Shown one piece after another: positions 1 to 11,742 of a stretch of 64,000 bases of DNA; within the stretch, counting starts at the first letter, position 1, and each line of letters begins with the position of its first letter. The position numbers were made by a program, and so were the translations under genes. The notes beneath the pieces are model-generated. The model saw only the letters and a list, made by a program, of their open reading frames with translations. It did no database searches and was not told where the DNA came from. This stretch comes from Cervus elaphus (taxonomy: Eukaryota > Chordata > Mammalia > Artiodactyla > Cervidae). The DNA lies in assembly GCF_910594005.1 (NCBI RefSeq), contig NC_057825.1, positions 49,507,037 to 49,571,036 of the forward strand. Direction: 5' to 3'.

Positions 1-1542
1 TACATGACTGAGAAACTAACACTTTATATCTTTAAAGAGTAAGAAAAAGCAAAAGATGGTTTATTAGTTCTGAGACTGCATTTCCTAGAGCCCTATGTAG
101 TTCAGGATCAGGTGTGCTAGGAATGAGAATGACTGAGTTACCCGTAATCTACCTGCCCCCATACCTAATTCTCCCTGAGAAGCCCTGATATTAATCGGGT
201 TCAATATTTGGTTTTCATATAAAGTTTAATTTGGAAAAAAAAAGCAGATCTCATTGGTAAGACAGATTTTGAAGAATAATGATGTACTTTATTTACACCC
301 CTAAGACTTTTGTCTGAAGTAACCCATGTAATTGACAGGAAAGTTCATTGTAAGACATGAATTATTTAGGTATCTGACCAATTTGTGATTATATTCATGG
401 ATCTGAAGGTTATGATGAAATAGGTAAGCCCAACTCTTTGCAGATAGGCAGACATGTCCTGAAACATTCAGATGACTCCAAATTCTGAGCTTTGTCTATT
501 CTGGCTGTTAGTTTATATGAGCAGTATAACGTTTACCCTAACAGGTGAGAATGGGTTGAGCCACCTCTCTCTCAGCCCCGAGTTTCTCAGCAGCCCCTGG
601 TCCAATCTGCCACTCCATGGAGCTTCCCTCCAGATTCAGCACAAACTCTATGACATGCCCTTTAAGCCAAGAACAGCAAGCAGATTACAAGGTATGATAC
701 CAAAACTCTTGGCCCTCACCATTTTCATCATTTCCTTTAGAGACTGTCATGATTTTCAGGTTTTAGATTAGCATAAACAAAATTTCTGCAGCAGAAATAA
801 GTTATAATGTTCTAAAACATCTCCATAAAGCATTTTATTTATTTTCATTATAGTGTGTTATTTTCTTCTATAATAGCTACAGATGAATTGGAGGCTGATT
901 CTTGCACTGTAATGATAAACTGAATTATACCAATTCAGTTTAGCAGAACTAATGCTTACTCACTTGCTGGATAAATCAATCTGTTTATTCTCGTAACACA
1001 GAAAGGAAACAGTAATTAATAAGCATGAGGATAATATTTTAAATTTATAGAAAGTTATTACAATAACAGAAAATTTTGCTGTAGAGCTGCTTACTGGCAA
1101 GCATGAGGGAGATTTTACTTCTTTAAAAAGAAAATTTAGATTGTGTATCTAAACTGGAAACAAATATTTAAGAATTTATTGAGTCTTTGTTATATTTTAA
1201 GAGTTATCCTAGGATACAGGAGCATAGAGTCACGTGCAGGAGGACTTGTGCAGGAGGACTGTTTGGGGAGCTCTTTAGTGTTGTAAGGATATTAAGTCAC
1301 TGCCAAATAATAAAAATGGATTGCAAGATATACATAGGTAGATATGAATTAGGTTTAAAGAGAGAGAGTTGGGTGGAGAAACTGAATTATTCATGATACT
1401 GGTGACACCTGAACTTGAAAGTATGGGAAGAGGAGAAATCAAAGATAGAGAGGTTCCTCTAGGTGTGAAGAATGATATTATGTAAAATGCATTATACAAA
1501 TATGTATGGTACACTCTGAATATGATGAGTAGTCTAGCTTGA
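1..1542. other. A+T-rich DNA with no recognised feature
   Basis: I see no repeat family I recognise, no exon-like open frame and no RNA gene here. The longest open frame, 99 codons at 472-771 on the plus strand, is not similar to anything I know and is of a length expected by chance. A diverged L2 or MIR scrap may lie near 1170-1210, but it is too short to call. Confidence 0.5.
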
Positions 1543-1551
1543 TTAAAGAAA

Positions 1552-1855
1552 AGTGAAAGTGAAAATTGCTTAGGTGTGTCCAACTCTTTGGGACCCCATG
1601 GAATTCTCCAGGTCAGAATACTGCAGTGAGTAGCTATTCCCTTCTCCAGGGGATCTTCCCAACCCAGGGATTGAACCCAGGTCTCCCGCATTACAGGTGG
1701 ATTCTTTACCAGCTGAGCCACCAGGGAAGCCCAAGAATTCTGGAGTGGGTAGCCTATCCCTTCTCCAGCGGATCTTCCTGACCCAGGAATTGAACTGGGG
1801 TCTCCTGCATTGCAGGCAGATTCATTACCAACTGAACTATCAGGGAAGAAGATGG
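1552..1855 (-). mobile_element. Bov-tA SINE, dimeric form, antisense
   Basis: Read on the minus strand this has two tandem tRNA-derived heads (each with the 'cttccctggtggctcag'-like start and box-B-like 'ggttcgatccc' region) followed by a BovA-type tail that ends in the alternating cactttcactt motif. It is flanked by a 9-bp direct repeat, ttaaagaaa, at 1543-1551 and 1856-1864, which is a target-site duplication. Open frames across it on both strands are SINE sequence, not genes. Confidence 0.92.
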
Positions 1856-1864
1856 TTAAAGAAA

Positions 1865-3056
1865 TGATTTTAAATAGAGAAAAAAATCTTTGGGCAGAAA
1901 AAATTGAGATTAGATTACAGAAGACTAGAATTCCAGGTTAAGATGTGCATCCTTTGTCTTGGTAGGGACTTGCTTACTGAAGGTCTGCTTATTTGGGTTT
2001 GGTTTGGTTCGATTTTACTGTGGGAGTGATATCGAATAAGCCATGCAGTGTTTGAGCACCAAACACTGCATGGGTCCAGTGCAGAATGGTTTTTGACCGT
2101 GTACACTGGGGTTTGGAGGCATGGAAGCAGAGACATGTTTGTGGATTCTTAACAAAGTGCAGAGTGAAAATGATACTCTGAATCAGGGAGAAGACAGAGG
2201 GAATGAAAAAGAGAAAAACAGATTCAGAAAGAAGGATTATGAAGAACTTGATGGCTATTTTTATTTGTTTGTATTGGAAGAGAGGATGGGGGAGGAAACA
2301 AAAAGATTGCTTCTTTGTTCACATGAGACATATTTATTAATTTTTCATTGAACTAACCTGTCTCTAAGTTGGGGATGATCAGAATCACTGACATTATTTA
2401 CTCCCTCCCAAGAAAAGCACATTTAATAGTGCTTAAAAGATGGCTATGTATTGGTTTTGCTCCTAAGATGTTGCTAGGTAAATATTAGTCTTTACCTACT
2501 CCTTTTTATATTCACATGGTAGACAATTAGAGTCTTTCTGACTTAACGTTTACAGCTGCCAAAAGTTCATGGTGAGAAGCATGTTGTGGTTCCAGTAGTC
2601 TTGGGTTTGGGTCTCACACCCCAGGGTTCATTTGCTGATCTATTATTGGCCAGTGACTGGCCTCCTGAGCCAAATAGCAAACTACCCAGTATCTGCCACT
2701 CAGCTGGTCATTCTTGGCACAAGAAAAACATTATTATTTTTTTTTTTTTAAAAAGTGGCCTTAAAAGAATATACTTATGTTTGTCTTGGGGTTTATTGAA
2801 TCTAAAGGGGTCATTTTACTTTCTTAGATATATTTTAATTGTATGTCTAAAATTGTACATTGGAGAAGGATTTTGTGTATGGGATTTCACAGAGGTCTCA
2901 GGATACACCCCTTAGAAACTCAAGGATCTCCTCTAAGGATGGTCTGCTACCTGAAGTCCTCCTCAAGATAGTCCTCTGCCATGGACCGCTGTGGTTTTAA
3001 TCGCCATGCAGTTTGTTGAATTAAACAGAGGATTATTTTTGTTAGTCAGCAGTCTT
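1865..3056. other. no recognised feature
   Basis: This is A+T-rich DNA with a short T run followed by A at about 2739-2755. Open frames of 76 and 109 codons have no recognisable domains, and I see no repeat family with confidence. Confidence 0.5.
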
Positions 3057-3160
3057 CAAATATTTATTTGGTACCCATTATGAACAGATCACTCTTCTTA
3101 GATTCCAGGAGGAATACAAAGTTGAATAGAAGAGTCACTGTGTGGAAAATCTTCAAGGAA
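3057..3160 (-). repeat. possible L2 LINE 3' fragment
   Basis: The stretch resembles the reverse complement of the L2 3' end: a 'tatttatttggtaccc' start followed by diverged text about a final position and a size-class tail. The match is weak and short, so it could be chance. The following 400 bases to the CA repeat hold nothing I can identify. Confidence 0.35.
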
Positions 3161-3562
3161 TGATACCTTATAATGTCTAGGAATATACTACTGTATTCAT
3201 TATCTCTGATTTCATAGAGCTACATTTTGGACATTGTTTTTATTCATGACATGATGGAAATAAAGTATTTTGTTCATTAAAATGCATCTGATTCAGATGA
3301 AATTTGTTACATTATTATCCAAAAAAGGAACTATTTCCTCTCATAGGAATACTGATGTATCTGCCAATTTCCAATCAGCCTAAGGTCAATTTCATTTTGC
3401 ATAGGTGAAATAGTTTGATAGAGATGGGTCCTATGAAGAAGCTTCATGTATTTGCAGGCTTACTTGATAGGGTCACCTTCTCTTGGTATGATTCACAATC
3501 TCACTGGGAAGTGCACTTTTTCCCTCTATACATTATCAGATGATACAGTCCAGCAAGTGCTG

Positions 3563-3563
<1 letters not shown>

Positions 3564-3611
<48 letters not shown>
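3564..3611. repeat. (AC)n microsatellite
   Basis: About 24 uninterrupted AC units. Unlike other CA/GT tracts in this window it does not adjoin a recognisable SINE, so it looks like a free-standing dinucleotide repeat. It is probably polymorphic in length. Confidence 0.97.
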
Positions 3612-3614
<3 letters not shown>

Positions 3615-5236
3615 CAGTAGTTACTATATCCCTGGATTTGCTAAATACAGATCATCTAAGGATAGTTTCATTTCTTCCTTTGACAGGTAAATATCCTGAG
3701 TATTGGTATAGGTATCAACATGTCAGCAAAACCTTTAGAGCATTTTTGATGTCTTTCTGAGGAGCTTCCTAGGCATCTTGGTAGATTAGCAACTGATGAA
3801 ATCATTGAATTGAAAAGTGGCTAGTAAATTGATTCTAGAGGAAGACTTATAGCAGTAATCTTCAAAAAGTAATCAGTGGTAGAGACTCAAACAGTGAAAT
3901 GGAGGATATTTTGATTAGGAAAGACAGTGGGAAAGGCTAGCTGTCTTCAAATATATGAAGAATTATTACATAAAAGAAAGACTTACTCTATATCAGTCCA
4001 AAAGTATATATAAGACAACAAAGAAATATTCAGGTAAAATATAAGACAGAAGCTTCTGAGTAGCCAGAGCTTACCAACCACTTCTGCATGGGACCACATC
4101 GAATTGGCTGTCTCAAAGACTAGTGATTGTCCCTTGAACTAGAACATGTGACTGATCATTTTAGCAGTGATACTGTAACAAGAGATTCAAATGTGAGGTT
4201 GACCTTCAAAGTTTCTTTCAACCCTGAAGTTTTTTCACTTTTGTAATTTTGTAGAAATGCATTTATGGGACTTAGGTTGTTCCCATCATCCCCAAGGAAA
4301 ATATCTGTCCCTTGAATGCCACTTTTCTAGTTTTTCTTACACGTGAGACTAGTTTAAAAAATGGAAGGGGACTTTGGGCTATGAAATGATCAGAATGGAA
4401 ATGATATTCAGTTCTATGTTCCTTTTCCATCAGTTCCTGACAGGGGAAAAAAAAAAATGTTCCTGCTTCTCTAGTGTCTGGCTGAGTTAGGGGCTTAGGG
4501 AGAGGGAACTTGACTAGGATTTAGCAAAGACCAGGCTTATTCTCCGTTGCTATAAGAAATAATGTGGATGCTAGCTACATCTTCCTTCACTGGGAAAGAC
4601 TGGCTTCACCTTTGCTGATATAACCTTGGATTTTCCCAGATTTCATCTGTTCCTGAAAACAGTAAAAACTGCTAGGTGCTGGTGCAACGTAGGACTTTTG
4701 TCGTTTTGTTGTGAAACCCTCATTCCTGGACATCCTTTTTGGATTTCTGTCATGTACTTGTTTGCTATGACTCCAGACTTCTTGAGATGAAAGGCCATTT
4801 GACTGTCAATGAGTGAAACTGATCCTGGATAAGTTTTCTCCAGAGGTTTCACTGGCAGTTAGTTTTCTGAGTAAAGTCAATTCTACCAGTAAATTCAATT
4901 CTACCCTGTAAAGACCATCCTCTTATGGGTCCATTCTTCTATGGAGGTCAACTCTGATATGACTCTTTATCAAGCATCAAATAAACTAGTAGTTCACTTA
5001 AAAATATATATGAAGTATGTTCCTTTTGAAGGTAGAACTAGACAGGTCTTTGGAATATCCCTGACCTGTTAAGATGCCCTCAGCAGTAAATATCACTTAA
5101 CAATGTAAAGCAAATCTCAGTGCATGCTTTGTGAAAGAGCAATTAGACTTGGAATTTGTCTTGTTATTCAACATTTGTGTGATTTGACTTAATAACCACA
5201 AAAATAATATATGATTTTTTAAATCTGGTGATTTTA
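3612..5236. other. no recognised feature
   Basis: About 1.6 kb of A+T-rich DNA without a repeat family, exon or RNA gene that I can support. The longest open frame is 69 codons. Confidence 0.5.
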
Positions 5237-5255
5237 ATCACATAATTTTTTAAAT

Positions 5256-5445
5256 ATTTTTTTTCTTTTGATGCAGACCATTTTAAAAGTCTTTATTGAA
5301 TTTGCTACTGTATCACTTCTGTTTCATGTTTTGGTTTTTTGGCCATGAGGCTTGTGGGATCCCAGCTCCTCAACCAGGGGTCAAACTCACACGCATGCAT
5401 TGAAAGGCAAAGTCCCAATGGCTGGACTGCCAGGGAAGTCCCCTG
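5256..5445 (-). mobile_element. CHR-2-type tRNA SINE, antisense
   Basis: On the minus strand it begins gggacttccctggcagtcc and carries a diverged tRNA-Glu-like head, the 'ggcacgtgaggcc'-type body and the tail ending in 'aataaagactttt'. It is flanked by a 19-bp direct repeat with one mismatch (atcacataattttttaaat at 5237-5255, and 5446-5464). CHR SINEs are cetartiodactyl-specific. It lies just outside the left end of the ERV remnant. Confidence 0.88.
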
Positions 5446-5526
5446 ATCACATACTTTTTTAAATTATGAAATTCAGTAGATAATTTCATTATTATCCGTA
5501 CTGTGTACAGAAATCATCAATACACA

Positions 5527-5900
5527 GTTTATAATAGGAATGGAAAGAAGTTTTATCTGAAAGACTAGGAAACAGCCTCTCAGATAGCTATGAGGAACCC
5601 TGGTCCAGAAAAGTATGGTTTTCAGTATAATGTCATATGTTGTCAGAACAGAGAATTATCAAACAAGTCAGGGACATATTCTTTCCAGGTTTCAAAATAA
5701 GATGTTGTACTTGCCAGCTGGGAAGACATTTATATGCCTATCCTTGGGAAGAGGGTCAGTTCCCACATCATATATGACGACAAAACTAGGGGGAGCGCAA
5801 AGGGATACCTCCCTGAGTGTGCCGCTCACTGATGGTCTCATTAATTGGAATTTTTGTCAACGAAGTATAAACAATGGGTCACTTCTCTGGTAGCCCTTCC
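5527..5900 (-). repeat. left (3') LTR-like copy of the ERV
   Basis: It aligns by eye with 10750-10800 plus 10994-11250. Shared blocks are 'ataggaatggaaagaagttt' against an 'atagggatagagacatgttt' counterpart, then 'ctcagatagctatgagga', then 'tatggttttcag', and then an identical 18-mer, acaagtcagggacatatt. The two copies are clearly diverged, so the insertion is old. The distal third is hard to align. Confidence 0.5.
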
Positions 5901-6411
5901 AAAAGTCATTGTCATGGTATTTATCATATGGGAGTTGCTGGCATAAGTTACTTGTGTTTTTCTAAGACATTTTTTCAATGTAATAAGGGTCAGAGGAAGG
6001 GAGTTCTAGGGTAAGTTGTGCTGGATCTGTAAGGACTGAAGACAGTATCAGGCAAAAGATGGCCATGTTAATATGCTGAAGAGTTTGAACCTAAAAGTTA
6101 GACCAGAGGGAGGTAGGTCTGAGTGAGTGCTAATGCTAGGAACATCTAAAAAGTCAGTACTAGGTATAATGAGGGCCTATCCTAGGAGTTATGCTTTGTA
6201 ACATCTTTATTAAGAATTCTCTTTCCATCTTGAATATTGCAGTGGCGGGGGGGGGGAATATAGCTAGAAGTAAAAGGGTAACTTACAATTTTGATAGGGA
6301 GACAAACACTTGTTAAACTAGTTTAGCTGAACTAGCAGGCTGCGTCCTGCAGGCATGGTCAGCTGTCTACCATTGTTGTCTTCTTCTGGTCCTGGGTTGA
6401 TGGTTGTTTTA

Positions 6412-6889
6412 TTTTTATTTTTTTCTATATAATTAGTTTGCATTTTATTTTTTTTTCATTTATTTTTATTAGTTGGAGGCTAATTACTTTACAATATTGT
6501 AGTGGGTTTTGTCATACATTGACATGAATCAGCCATGGATTTACATGTATTCCCCATCCCGATCCCCCCTCCCACCTCCCTCTCTACCCGATCCCTCTGG
6601 GTCTTCCCAGTGCACCAGGCCTGAGCACTTGTCTCATGCATCCAACCTGGGCTGGTGATCTGTTTTACCCTAGATAATATACATGTTTCGATGCTTTTCT
6701 TTCAAAACATCCCACCCTCACCTTCTCCCACAGAGTCCAAAATTCTGTACTGTTCTGTTTCTCTTTTTCTGTTTTGCATATAGGGTTATCATTACCATCT
6801 CTCTAAATTCCATCTGTATAACGGGCTCCAGTTTCATCCATCTCATTAGAACGAATTCAAATGAATTCTTTTTAATGGCTGAGTAATAT
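6412..6889 (-). mobile_element. L1 LINE, 5'-truncated, antisense
   Basis: On the plus strand it starts with a T-rich tract (the poly-A tail of the minus-strand element). It then reads the reverse complement of the ruminant L1 3' UTR and the end of ORF2. A 15-bp direct repeat with one mismatch (ttgatggttgtttta at 6397-6411, copy at 6890-6904) flanks it. It inserted into the ERV interior, so it is younger than the ERV. Confidence 0.9.
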
Positions 6890-7899
6890 TTGATGTTTGT
6901 TTTAAAGTGAGTTTGAGGTTCGTGGTTCTCTATATAGACCAGTCTGGTGCAGAGGCTTTTTTTTAAGTTAGCAATAAAAATTTAAGAGTCAGTTTCTTTC
7001 AGTTTCACGGTGCATAAACTGCTTAAAAATACCTGTTAAGGGTCCATCCATCTATGTTGAAGAGAGAGTCCTTTAAGTGCGATGTCTTTCTCAGTATTCA
7101 TAATCTGGGTGCAAGTTATGGGACATCTGACCTTCATTCAAAGATAGATTCTGTGATCAGCTTCAGAAACAAACTTAAAATACCCTTTTGATATTTAAAT
7201 TAAAATTTACAATAATATAGCATAGTAACAGAGAGACATCTTGAGAGTGGATAGTAAATACAAGACATCACTATATATAAAACCTCAAATATCAATAAAG
7301 GTATCTTACTGAAACATATTTTCTCTCTCTAAAATATCCTCACTTTCACCAAATATTGTCAAGTTAAGACTCATTTGTTTGTGACATATGTCTGGTCTCA
7401 ATAAACATGTCCTGAGTATTTACATATGTATGATTGATCATAAAGGCTCTTTTAAATTTGGCATTGTCTGGACTTTTCATAAAGAATCTCAAATTAAATT
7501 TTTAAAAAGTCTCTCAAGGCCTGGAAGTTCATGCCAAGGATTTGCCATTATATTCTGCCTGCAGTAGCTGCAGGTTTAGGTGAATTTTCACTTCTAGAGG
7601 TCTAAAATATTTTGAAGTTCTTGCCCTGTCAGAAATTGTCCCTCCTTATTCATCTGGAAAGGTTACTGGGATCTCTAATTTCTAAATTCTGGAATTATCA
7701 GGTAGAGAGAAAAGATAAATGCTTCAATTTTGCTTACCAAAGTATAATTTTTCAAATTACTATGTCATAATTAGTTTAACAGGAAGGGTTCCCGTATATC
7801 CAAAAAATGAAGATTAAAAGCCAGTAATATTTCAGATGAACATCATAAAAATTGCACTCATATTTATCAGTTTATTCAATCTCATATACTTAATTCTTG

Positions 7900-9250
7900 T
7901 TTTGCCTGAGTCTAGTTTTTCTATTAGTTCTCTTGACCTTGCTTGACGGATTGATGGTGATAGTGACACTGATAATTTCAGGCAATTTGTAAGGTTTTTG
8001 TTAAAGTGTGCATGATTTGCCTTGGAGAATGAGTGCCTTGATCACTGGAGATTGTGGAAAGTATACCCCAAGTGGAAACACATTTTCTAACAGTTTTTTT
8101 TTTTTTTTTTTTTTTGTCGCTGAGAGAGCATAAGCCTTATAGCAAGAGAAAGCTTCAAGCCATAAAACCAAGAAAAAATGGGGCTTGGTAAGAAGTCAAG
8201 AAGAGACAAGTGCCCATCTTGAATTTCTCATAGTTCTGACTGTTGAATTTATAGCTATTGTTTTTGTTATTGTTTAGTCACTAAGTTGTGTCTGACCCTT
8301 TGCAACCCCGTGGACTGCAGCACGCCAGGCCCCCTGTCCTCCACTATCTCCCGGAGTTTGTTCAAATTCGTATCTACTAAGTCAGTGATTCTATGGAACC
8401 ACCTTATCCTCTGCCACCCCCTTTTCCTTTTGCCTTCCATCTTCCCAGCATAAGAGACTTTTCTAATGAGTCAGCTCTTCACATCAGTGGCCAAAGTTTT
8501 GGAGCTTCAGCTTCAGCATCAATCCTTCCAAGGAATATTCAGGACTGATTTCCTTTCAAATTGACTGGTTTGATCTCCTTGCTGTCCAAGGGACTCTCAA
8601 GAAGCTTTTCAGCACCACAATTCAAAAGCTTCAGTTTTTTAAACCATTTTTTTGAATTGTGGCATCAGTAGAAAATGAAAGCTATTGTCTACCCATATTA
8701 ATTTCTCTGATTTAGGAGTCCACAAGGACATCAAGATGGTAAAAGTCTGACAGCAAGGGGTTGATTTTTGCAGTAGTAGAATGGACTTTATCTACATTTG
8801 CCATAATCCTTAGAGATTCTGTGCTGCCTTTGCATGAGAGTCAGCTAGGGTGTTTTCGTACTACTTGAGTTCAGTGTAGTGCTTTTAATGTGTGCCTCAA
8901 TTTTGATAACAGATATTTTATATCAGGATATATAAGATTTCCAGGAACTTTACCTAATTCCTGGAACATTTATATTATATATTTATGTAGACATAATAAT
9001 GTAAAGATGGCTTAATGTTACCTTTTATTTGATAATGCTTCCCAGATAATTTAACATGCCAAATAAGCCTGATGAGTTTAATATCTCTCTTGAGATGCTT
9101 AAGGACAAAATCACTCTCTTTTCCCTTAACAAAATGCATTTCCATTATTCGTACATTCTTTAATTGAAAATCCTTATCTTATTTTACTTGTACATAAAAA
9201 TGTTTTCCTTTATATTTCTAGTAACTTTAATTATATATACATATCTATAT
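7900..9250 (-). pseudogene. decayed retroviral pol (RNase H to integrase), ERV
   Basis: On the minus strand, short frames broken by stops and shifts show retroviral pol features. Near 8880-8930 is an RNase-H-terminus-like stretch with the residues IKIEAH. Near 8030-8050 is ISSDQGTH, matching the second catalytic Asp region of integrase, and at 7948-7962 is YHHQS with a Glu a few residues on, matching the third catalytic position. A TGA lies between the last two motifs. A BovB insertion (8262-8679) separates the RNase H and integrase parts. No intact product is possible. Class I affinity is inferred from the motif wording only. Confidence 0.6.
8262..8679 (-). mobile_element. BovB (RTE) LINE 3' end, antisense
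   Basis: The reverse complement of the BovB 3' region is seen, from the last part of the ORF (antisense of 'gccatccaaccatctcatcc'-type text, diverged) to the tail. A 9-bp direct repeat, agctattgt, at 8253-8261 and 8680-8688 flanks it. It is more diverged than the BovB at 34.3 kb. It splits the ERV pol. Confidence 0.88.
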
Positions 9251-9345
9251 ATGTAATAATAATTTTAACCTGTAAAAAACCTTGAAAGTATATATATGTA
9301 TACACATGTGTATACATATATATATATATATGTTATAATAATTTT
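9229..9345. repeat. AT-rich tandem duplication with palindrome
   Basis: Two imperfect copies of an (AT)n block followed by 'ataataattttaacc' and an A run lie in tandem (9229-9283 and 9284-9360). Within the second is a perfect 36-bp palindrome (9289-9324) centred on cacatgtg. It lies inside the ERV remnant. Confidence 0.7.
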
Positions 9346-9707
9346 TAACCCATAAAAAAGACTGATCTTAGCAAAAACCAAGAAGCAGACAGTTGTGAAG
9401 TGTTTGTCATACCAGCATTTCCTGTTTGGCAAATTTATGAACATATCCCATAACCTCTAGAAACATACCTTTTCTCAGCATAATTTTTTCCTTAAATGTG
9501 GTACAGGATGTGTGCCCATTAAACCCATGTATTTTTAGTTTTTCCCAATAAGACAAAGTAGATAAGCTTAGACTTACTTAACAATGAATGTTTCAATGTT
9601 TTATCTTCATTGAAAGTTATTTGGATATTCAGTGAATTCCAAAGTTTCGAACTACCAATAGTTGGGACAAAATGTTTTTAAGTAGACGTACAGGAAAACA
9701 TCAGACA

Positions 9708-9815
9708 TGAATTTGAACGAACTCCAGGAGATAGCGGAGGACAGAGGAGCCTGGCGTGCTATGGTTCATGATTTGCAAAGAGTTGAACACAACTTAGTGA
9801 CTAACAACAACAACT
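9708..9815 (+). mobile_element. BovB LINE 3' terminal fragment
   Basis: About 108 bp matching the very end of BovB: 'ctccaggagatagcggagga', then 'gcctggcgtgctatggttca', then 'aaagagttgaacacaactta' and an (aac)n tail. The 67-codon frame through it is the last part of the BovB ORF. I could not fix a target duplication. Confidence 0.85.
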
Positions 9816-10342
9816 GTAAAACACAATCATTCTTAAAGAGTCCACTTAAAAACTTTTATTCCTTTCAGCTCTGTTTCATTACTTATGAAAATATTGTCAT
9901 GCCAAGTTAATTTCCTTGTTGACAAATTTTGTAACAGAGACAAAATGGCATCCACCTTCAGTCAGCCGTGATAAAAGGATTATGCCTAGGGCTGATGATC
10001 CTACAGACATGTCTGTATTTATGACATACTCTCATAGTCAGAATTTTGGAAAATATGATTTTATTAAGTGAAATTTCTTCAATTGCATGTGCAAAGAAAA
10101 AAATCAGTTTGGGAATATCAAGAGAGATTGATCCTGGCCATTTTAGGGTTAGCTAAGTAATTGCAGCATTGGCTGTGTACCAATTATATGTGAAGCCAGC
10201 TGAAGCTCTAGTGGGTTGCTGCCTGTGCAGGAACTGGTAGGGTTTAGAAGCAAAAGTTCTCACTTACTTTTAGTTTTGCTTTATTATAAAATTTTGCCAA
10301 TTTTAATCCACTTAAAAAAAAAAAAGAGGTCAGCCAACCTAG

Positions 10343-10448
10343 TTCAGTCCAAAATTCCTTCTAGGCCTTCCTGCCTAGATTTTCTTCCTAGATCCCTTGC
10401 CTGGAAATTCCTTTTAGGTCCTCAGCCTAAAAATTCCCCCCAGGTCCC
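10343..10448. repeat. 26-bp minisatellite, about four units
   Basis: Units start near 10343, 10370, 10397 and 10423 and follow the pattern 'gcct-(a/g)gaaattcctt-(c/t)taggtcc'. Spacing is 26-27 bp and the units are diverged from each other. It lies within the ERV interior, near where a leader or gag start would be. A (CCACC)n-like stretch follows at 10483-10502. Confidence 0.7.
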
Positions 10449-10749
10449 TTTCGCTTAGGAAATGTACCAGTGTGCCTCACACACCCCACCCCACCCCACC
10501 TTTAAGACTCCAAGTCTTAAGATAACAGCTCAAATAAAATTCATGGACCATCACTTAATACAAAGAGATCCAGATATCAGGAAAATCTCACCTTAGCCCC
10601 TGAAGGCTGTCTTGAAGCTGGGGGTGAGGGTGGGGTCTCAAGTGGCCCATACTTCCTACCAAGCGCTAGTCCACAGAAAGTTCCAGGTGACCTCAGCTGG
10701 GTTTTTCTATATCCTTTTTGCTACACTAAGCAATGCCAATGGAAATAAT

Positions 10750-11270
10750 AAACAGTCTTTAATAGGGATAGAGACATGTTTTATTTGAGCCAAAGAGCTG
10801 GTAAGAACCCATTTGCCAATGCAGGAGATGCAAGAGACCTTGGGTTTAATGCCTAGGTTGGGAAGATCCCCTGGAGAAGGAAATGGCAACCTGCTCCAGT
10901 ATTCTTGCCTAGAAAGTTCCATGGACAGAGGAACCTAGAAAGCTATGAGGTCTCAAAGAGTTGGACACAGCTGAGCGTGGACACATACACACAGGGGACT
11001 ATGGCCCAGGAGATAGCCTTTCAGATAACTCTGAGGAACTTCTACAAAGAAGCATGGTTTTCAGCAGTTGTATGTCTTTTCAGAACAAAGTGCATTAGAC
11101 AAGTCAGGGACATATTCCTTCAAAGTTAAAAAAAAAAAAAAAAAAAGATCAGCATGTGCACAACAAGTCCCTGGGAAGGGGGTTTTAGCATTGAAGAAGT
11201 ACTAACATTGGCATCCTAGTCAGGGAGGCATTGAATCATTACTTTTAACGTGGATATTCTCTATTTCTAG
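10750..11270 (-). repeat. right (5') LTR-like copy of the ERV, split by a SINE
   Basis: This is colinear with the left copy once the SINE at 10797-10993 is removed. On the minus strand it carries an AATAAA signal (plus-strand TTTATT at 10780-10785) about where R would end. It also has an A18-20 run on the plus strand near 11129-11147 that the left copy lacks. Its outer end near 11270 is a guess. Confidence 0.5.
10797..10993 (+). mobile_element. Bov-tA/ART2A-type SINE
   Basis: It reads 'tggtaagaacccatttgcc', then a diverged box-B region, 'gaagatcccctggagaagg', 'actccagtattcttgcc' and 'gagttggacacagctgagc', ending in a short (ac)n tail. It lies inside the right LTR copy of the ERV, so it is younger than the provirus. 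The 71-codon antisense frame across it is SINE sequence. Confidence 0.85.
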
Positions 11271-11454
11271 TCAGCACACCCTTTTCTTTAATAATAAAGC
11301 AGATGTACAGTGTATGCTTGGTAGGTGACAAACGGTCTATTTTAGTTAATATCAAATTCATGTGTAAATCAGAATGACTTCCCCATACCTCAATATATGA
11401 AAATTTCTCTCATCAACAGTGTGCATAGATTTAGTAGTAGTTAGATCTTTAACC

Positions 11455-11742
11455 TGGAGAAGGCAGTGACAACCCACTCCAGTACTCTCACCTGGAAAAT
11501 CCCGTGGACGGAGGAGCCTGGTGGGCTGCAGTCCATGGGGTCGCTAAGAGTTGGACATAACTGAGCGACTTCACTTTCACTTTTCACTTTCATGCATTGG
11601 AGAAGGAAATGGCAACCCACTCCAGTGTTCTTGCCTGGAGAATCCCAGGGACGGAGGAGCCTGATGGGCTGCCATCTATGGGGTCGCACAGAGTCGGACA
11701 CGACTGAAGCGACTTAGCAGCAGCAGCAGCAGCAGCAGCAGG
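11455..11742 (+). mobile_element. BOV-A2 SINE (two BovA monomers)
   Basis: Two BovA monomers lie in tandem (from 11455 and from about 11599), each starting with a 'ggagaagg..atggcaacccactcc'-type segment, linked by the 'cttcactttcacttttcac' spacer and ending in a (CAG)n tail at about 11717-11741. A target duplication tctttaacc flanks it at 11446-11454 and 11743-11751. It is little diverged from what I know as the family pattern, so it is young. Confidence 0.95.

Larger units (their letters stand above)
5527..11270 (-). mobile_element. decayed endogenous retrovirus (ERV1-like), minus strand
   Basis: Two colinear, diverged copies of a sequence lie about 5.4 kb apart (from 5527 and from 10750), both in the same orientation, and a decayed pol/integrase on the minus strand lies between them. 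This is the arrangement of a provirus whose 5' LTR is on the right. Later insertions sit inside it: an L1 (6412-6889), BovB fragments (8262-8679 and 9708-9815) and a SINE in the right LTR. Between these, 5900-6396, 6905-7900 and 9340-10340 are internal sequence in which I cannot delimit gag or env. Outer boundaries are uncertain by some tens of bases. The family assignment is inference. Confidence 0.5.

Noticed and set aside
7000..7900. possible env of the ERV on the minus strand
   Set aside because: No frame of useful length and no recognisable motif, so no call was made.
11717..11741. (CAG)n tract considered as a coding repeat
   Set aside because: It is the tail of a BOV-A2 SINE, directly before its target duplication.
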